Assembly (NCBI GenBank): GCA_029940125.1
Contig: JAOZRP010000105.1
Span: 1 to 7,444, forward strand
Length of the DNA stretch: 7,444 nt
Source: a bacterium
Lineage (GTDB): Bacteria; Desulfobacterota; Anaeroferrophillalia; Anaeroferrophillales; Anaeroferrophillaceae
Direction: 5' to 3'
Every line of letters starts with the position of its first letter. The stretch's first letter is position 1. The notes beneath the pieces were generated by a model. It saw only the letters and a program-made list of their open reading frames with translations. It was not told the DNA's origin and searched no databases. The translations under genes were made by a program, and so were the position numbers. This document shows, one piece after another, positions 6,519 to 7,444 of this stretch.

Positions 6519-6534
6519 TTCATCTGCTGATGAA
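6519..6534 (+). repeat. Small perfect hairpin after hrcA
   Basis: TTCATC (6519-6524) pairs with GATGAA (6529-6534) around the loop TGCT. The stem is short and AT-rich with no T-tract. A weak overlapping alternative pairs CTGAT at 6527 with ATCAG at 6546. Confidence 0.35.
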
Positions 6535-6602
6535 CGTGGTCAGCGATCAGCTTTCAGTGGCAGATTAAAAAAATAATTTGGTTGCGCTGAAAACTAAAAG
6601 CC

Positions 6603-6647
6603 GACCGCCCATCCGAGATTCGGTTCCCAAATCAGTTTTCGGCGGTC
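6603..6647 (+). repeat. Inverted repeat with nested hairpin in the hrcA-grpE spacer
   Basis: GACCGCC (6603-6609) is the exact reverse complement of GGCGGTC (6641-6647). The 31-base interior contains a second small hairpin, CCGA-GAT-TCGG (6613-6623). Together they could fold into a branched structure in the mRNA or form a REP-like intergenic element. The arms are short, so the call rests on the nesting as well as the outer stem. Confidence 0.4.
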
Positions 6648-6784
6648 ATGTCAGTACCTGGATAGGGGAAACCGCGACCACTCGGGGGCTGAAATCTGAA
6701 ATGATAAAGCATGAGAAAGGCATGATTTTTAATGGTAATGATTCCAGTAAAGGGGGTTGGCAAAGCCTCCGAAGGTGCGTGTGC

Positions 6785-6793
6785 AGGTGAGGA
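6785..6793 (+). promoter_or_regulatory. grpE ribosome binding site deciding the start
   Basis: AGGTGAGGA lies just before the ATG at 6795; its AGGTGA part is four bases from the start. The longer in-frame option at 6732 has no ribosome binding site and would add 21 residues unlike GrpE N-termini, so 6795 is preferred. Confidence 0.7.
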
Positions 6794-6794
6794 T

Positions 6795-7406
6795 ATGGCA
6801 AAGCAGCAGACAAAAAATCCTTCTGATAAAGTTAAAAAACAGCAGGAGAAAGGGTCCAAAAATGCTGCAAATCAGCATACGGATCAGGAAATGAAAGTAA
6901 AGGAGCTGATGCGCGAGAATAAAGAGTTGCAGGAAGCCTTGGAAAAATTGCGGGGGGAAAAAGAGGCCCTGCAGGAAAAAATTTTGCGCCTGCAGGCGGA
7001 CGGGGAAAATTTTCGCAAGCGAATCACCCGGGAGAAAGAGGAATTTTCCCGCTACGCCAAGGAAGAGTTCATCCGGGAAATCCTGCCGATCAAGGACAAC
7101 CTCGAGCGGGCCCTGGAACATGGCGAAGGGGCGGACAATCCCCGGGCAATCATTGACGGGGTCAACATGATTCTTGAGCAGTTTTCCTCCATTTTTGAAA
7201 AAATGGGGGTTACCTGCCTGACCTGTCAGGGGGAGAAGTTTGACCCCAACTTTCACGAAGCAATGATGCACCAGGAAGTTGCTGACCATGAACCCAATAC
7301 CATCATTGCCGAGCACCAGAAAGGCTATTTGTACCAGGGGCGGCTCTTGCGACCGGCTCTGGTGACCGTGGCCAAGGCTAAGAGTAAGGAAACCGGGGAA
7401 GAATAA
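6795..7406 (+). CDS. grpE: GrpE nucleotide exchange factor (DnaK co-chaperone)
   Basis: GrpE is a cytoplasmic homodimer that speeds ADP release from DnaK (Hsp70), resetting its substrate-binding cycle. From the start at 6795 the product is 203 residues, in the normal range. A charged, Lys/Gln-rich disordered N-terminus (about 1-32) is followed by the long coiled-coil helix (about 33-90, heptad-like Leu and Glu/Lys), then the helical bundle containing FIREILPIKDNLERAL at 92-107. The C-terminal beta domain carries the family signature: FDPNFHEAM at 149-157, TIIAEHQKGY at 169-178 and GRLLRPALVTV at 182-192. An uncommon Cys141-x-x-Cys144 pair precedes FDPN. The gene lies downstream of CIRCE-controlled hrcA and so is probably heat-inducible with it. 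dnaK usually comes next, but the window ends first. Confidence 0.96.
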   Translation: MAKQQTKNPSDKVKKQQEKGSKNAANQHTDQEMKVKELMRENKELQEALEKLRGEKEALQEKILRLQADGENFRKRITREKEEFSRYAKEEFIREILPIKDNLERALEHGEGADNPRAIIDGVNMILEQFSSIFEKMGVTCLTCQGEKFDPNFHEAMMHQEVADHEPNTIIAEHQKGYLYQGRLLRPALVTVAKAKSKETGEE

Positions 7407-7444
7407 ATTTTTGAAAAACAAGAAAATCCAACTTGCTGCCAGGA
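7407..7444 (+). other. Sequence after grpE, probably leading to dnaK
   Basis: These 38 A-rich bases hold no hairpin or terminator. The final AGGA could be part of a ribosome binding site for the next gene. By gene-order convention that gene would be dnaK, but no coding sequence for it is visible here. Confidence 0.4.

Larger units (their letters stand above)
6477..6794 (+). other. Long non-coding spacer between hrcA and grpE
   Basis: These 318 bases are unusually long for the middle of an hrcA-grpE operon. I recognise no gene. The region holds a hairpin at 6519-6534, an A/T-rich stretch at 6565-6579, a larger inverted repeat with an inner hairpin at 6603-6647, and three copies of a CTGAAA-type short repeat (6546-6557 inverted, 6587-6600, 6689-6702). 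I found no second CIRCE, no sigma-32-type promoter (CTTGAA...CCCAT) and no hairpin followed by a T-run, so readthrough from hrcA to grpE remains likely. Confidence 0.55.

Noticed and set aside
6578..6790. 70-codon plus-strand frame in the hrcA-grpE spacer
   Set aside because: It has no ribosome binding site or recognisable domain, its composition is irregular, and it runs across the inverted repeat. It is not supported as a gene.
6732..6794. Longer GrpE starting at 6732
   Set aside because: It has no Shine-Dalgarno sequence, and the added 21 residues do not look like a GrpE N-terminus. The start at 6795 has a ribosome binding site and gives a normal length.

Overview
The window reads as an ordinary chromosomal housekeeping segment of a Gram-negative bacterium, with every real gene on the + strand. 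The most likely source is a deltaproteobacterium (Desulfobacterota/Desulfuromonadota type). This is an inference from three things: moderately GC-rich codon use, the combination of lon, thiL, a YhaM-like HD nuclease and a dodecin, and a CIRCE/HrcA-controlled hrcA-grpE heat-shock operon. No rRNA or other phylogenetic marker is present to settle the taxon.

Layout: positions 1-72 are upstream sequence carrying the lon ribosome binding site. lon (73-2538, ATP-dependent protease) is followed after 9 bases by thiL (2548-3591, thiamine-monophosphate kinase). A 140-base gap with a small hairpin leads to a GTG-started OB-fold/HD-domain protein of the YhaM exoribonuclease family (3732-4754). A 245-base leader with a possible promoter, a hairpin and an orphan Shine-Dalgarno-like sequence precedes a 69-residue dodecin-family protein (5000-5209). 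A strong intrinsic terminator (5243-5267) closes this part.

The second unit starts with an extended -10 promoter (5351-5379) and a CIRCE operator (5387-5413) at the predicted transcription start. It then carries hrcA (5433-6476), a 318-base non-coding spacer with inverted repeats, and grpE (6795-7406). The last 38 bases follow grpE and probably lead towards dnaK, which is outside the window.

How the genes work together: Lon, GrpE and HrcA all belong to protein quality control. HrcA represses its own operon through CIRCE, and GrpE is the nucleotide exchange factor of DnaK. ThiL makes thiamine pyrophosphate, the YhaM-like protein probably trims RNA 3' ends, and the dodecin is a small cofactor-binding shell protein. 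I found no mobile element, CRISPR array, tRNA or rRNA, and no convincing new multi-gene system. The points most worth a second look are the dodecin lacking the usual flavin-stacking tryptophan, the structured hrcA-grpE spacer, a short degenerate repeat seen only between genes, and a five-codon minigene overlapping the start of the YhaM-like gene.
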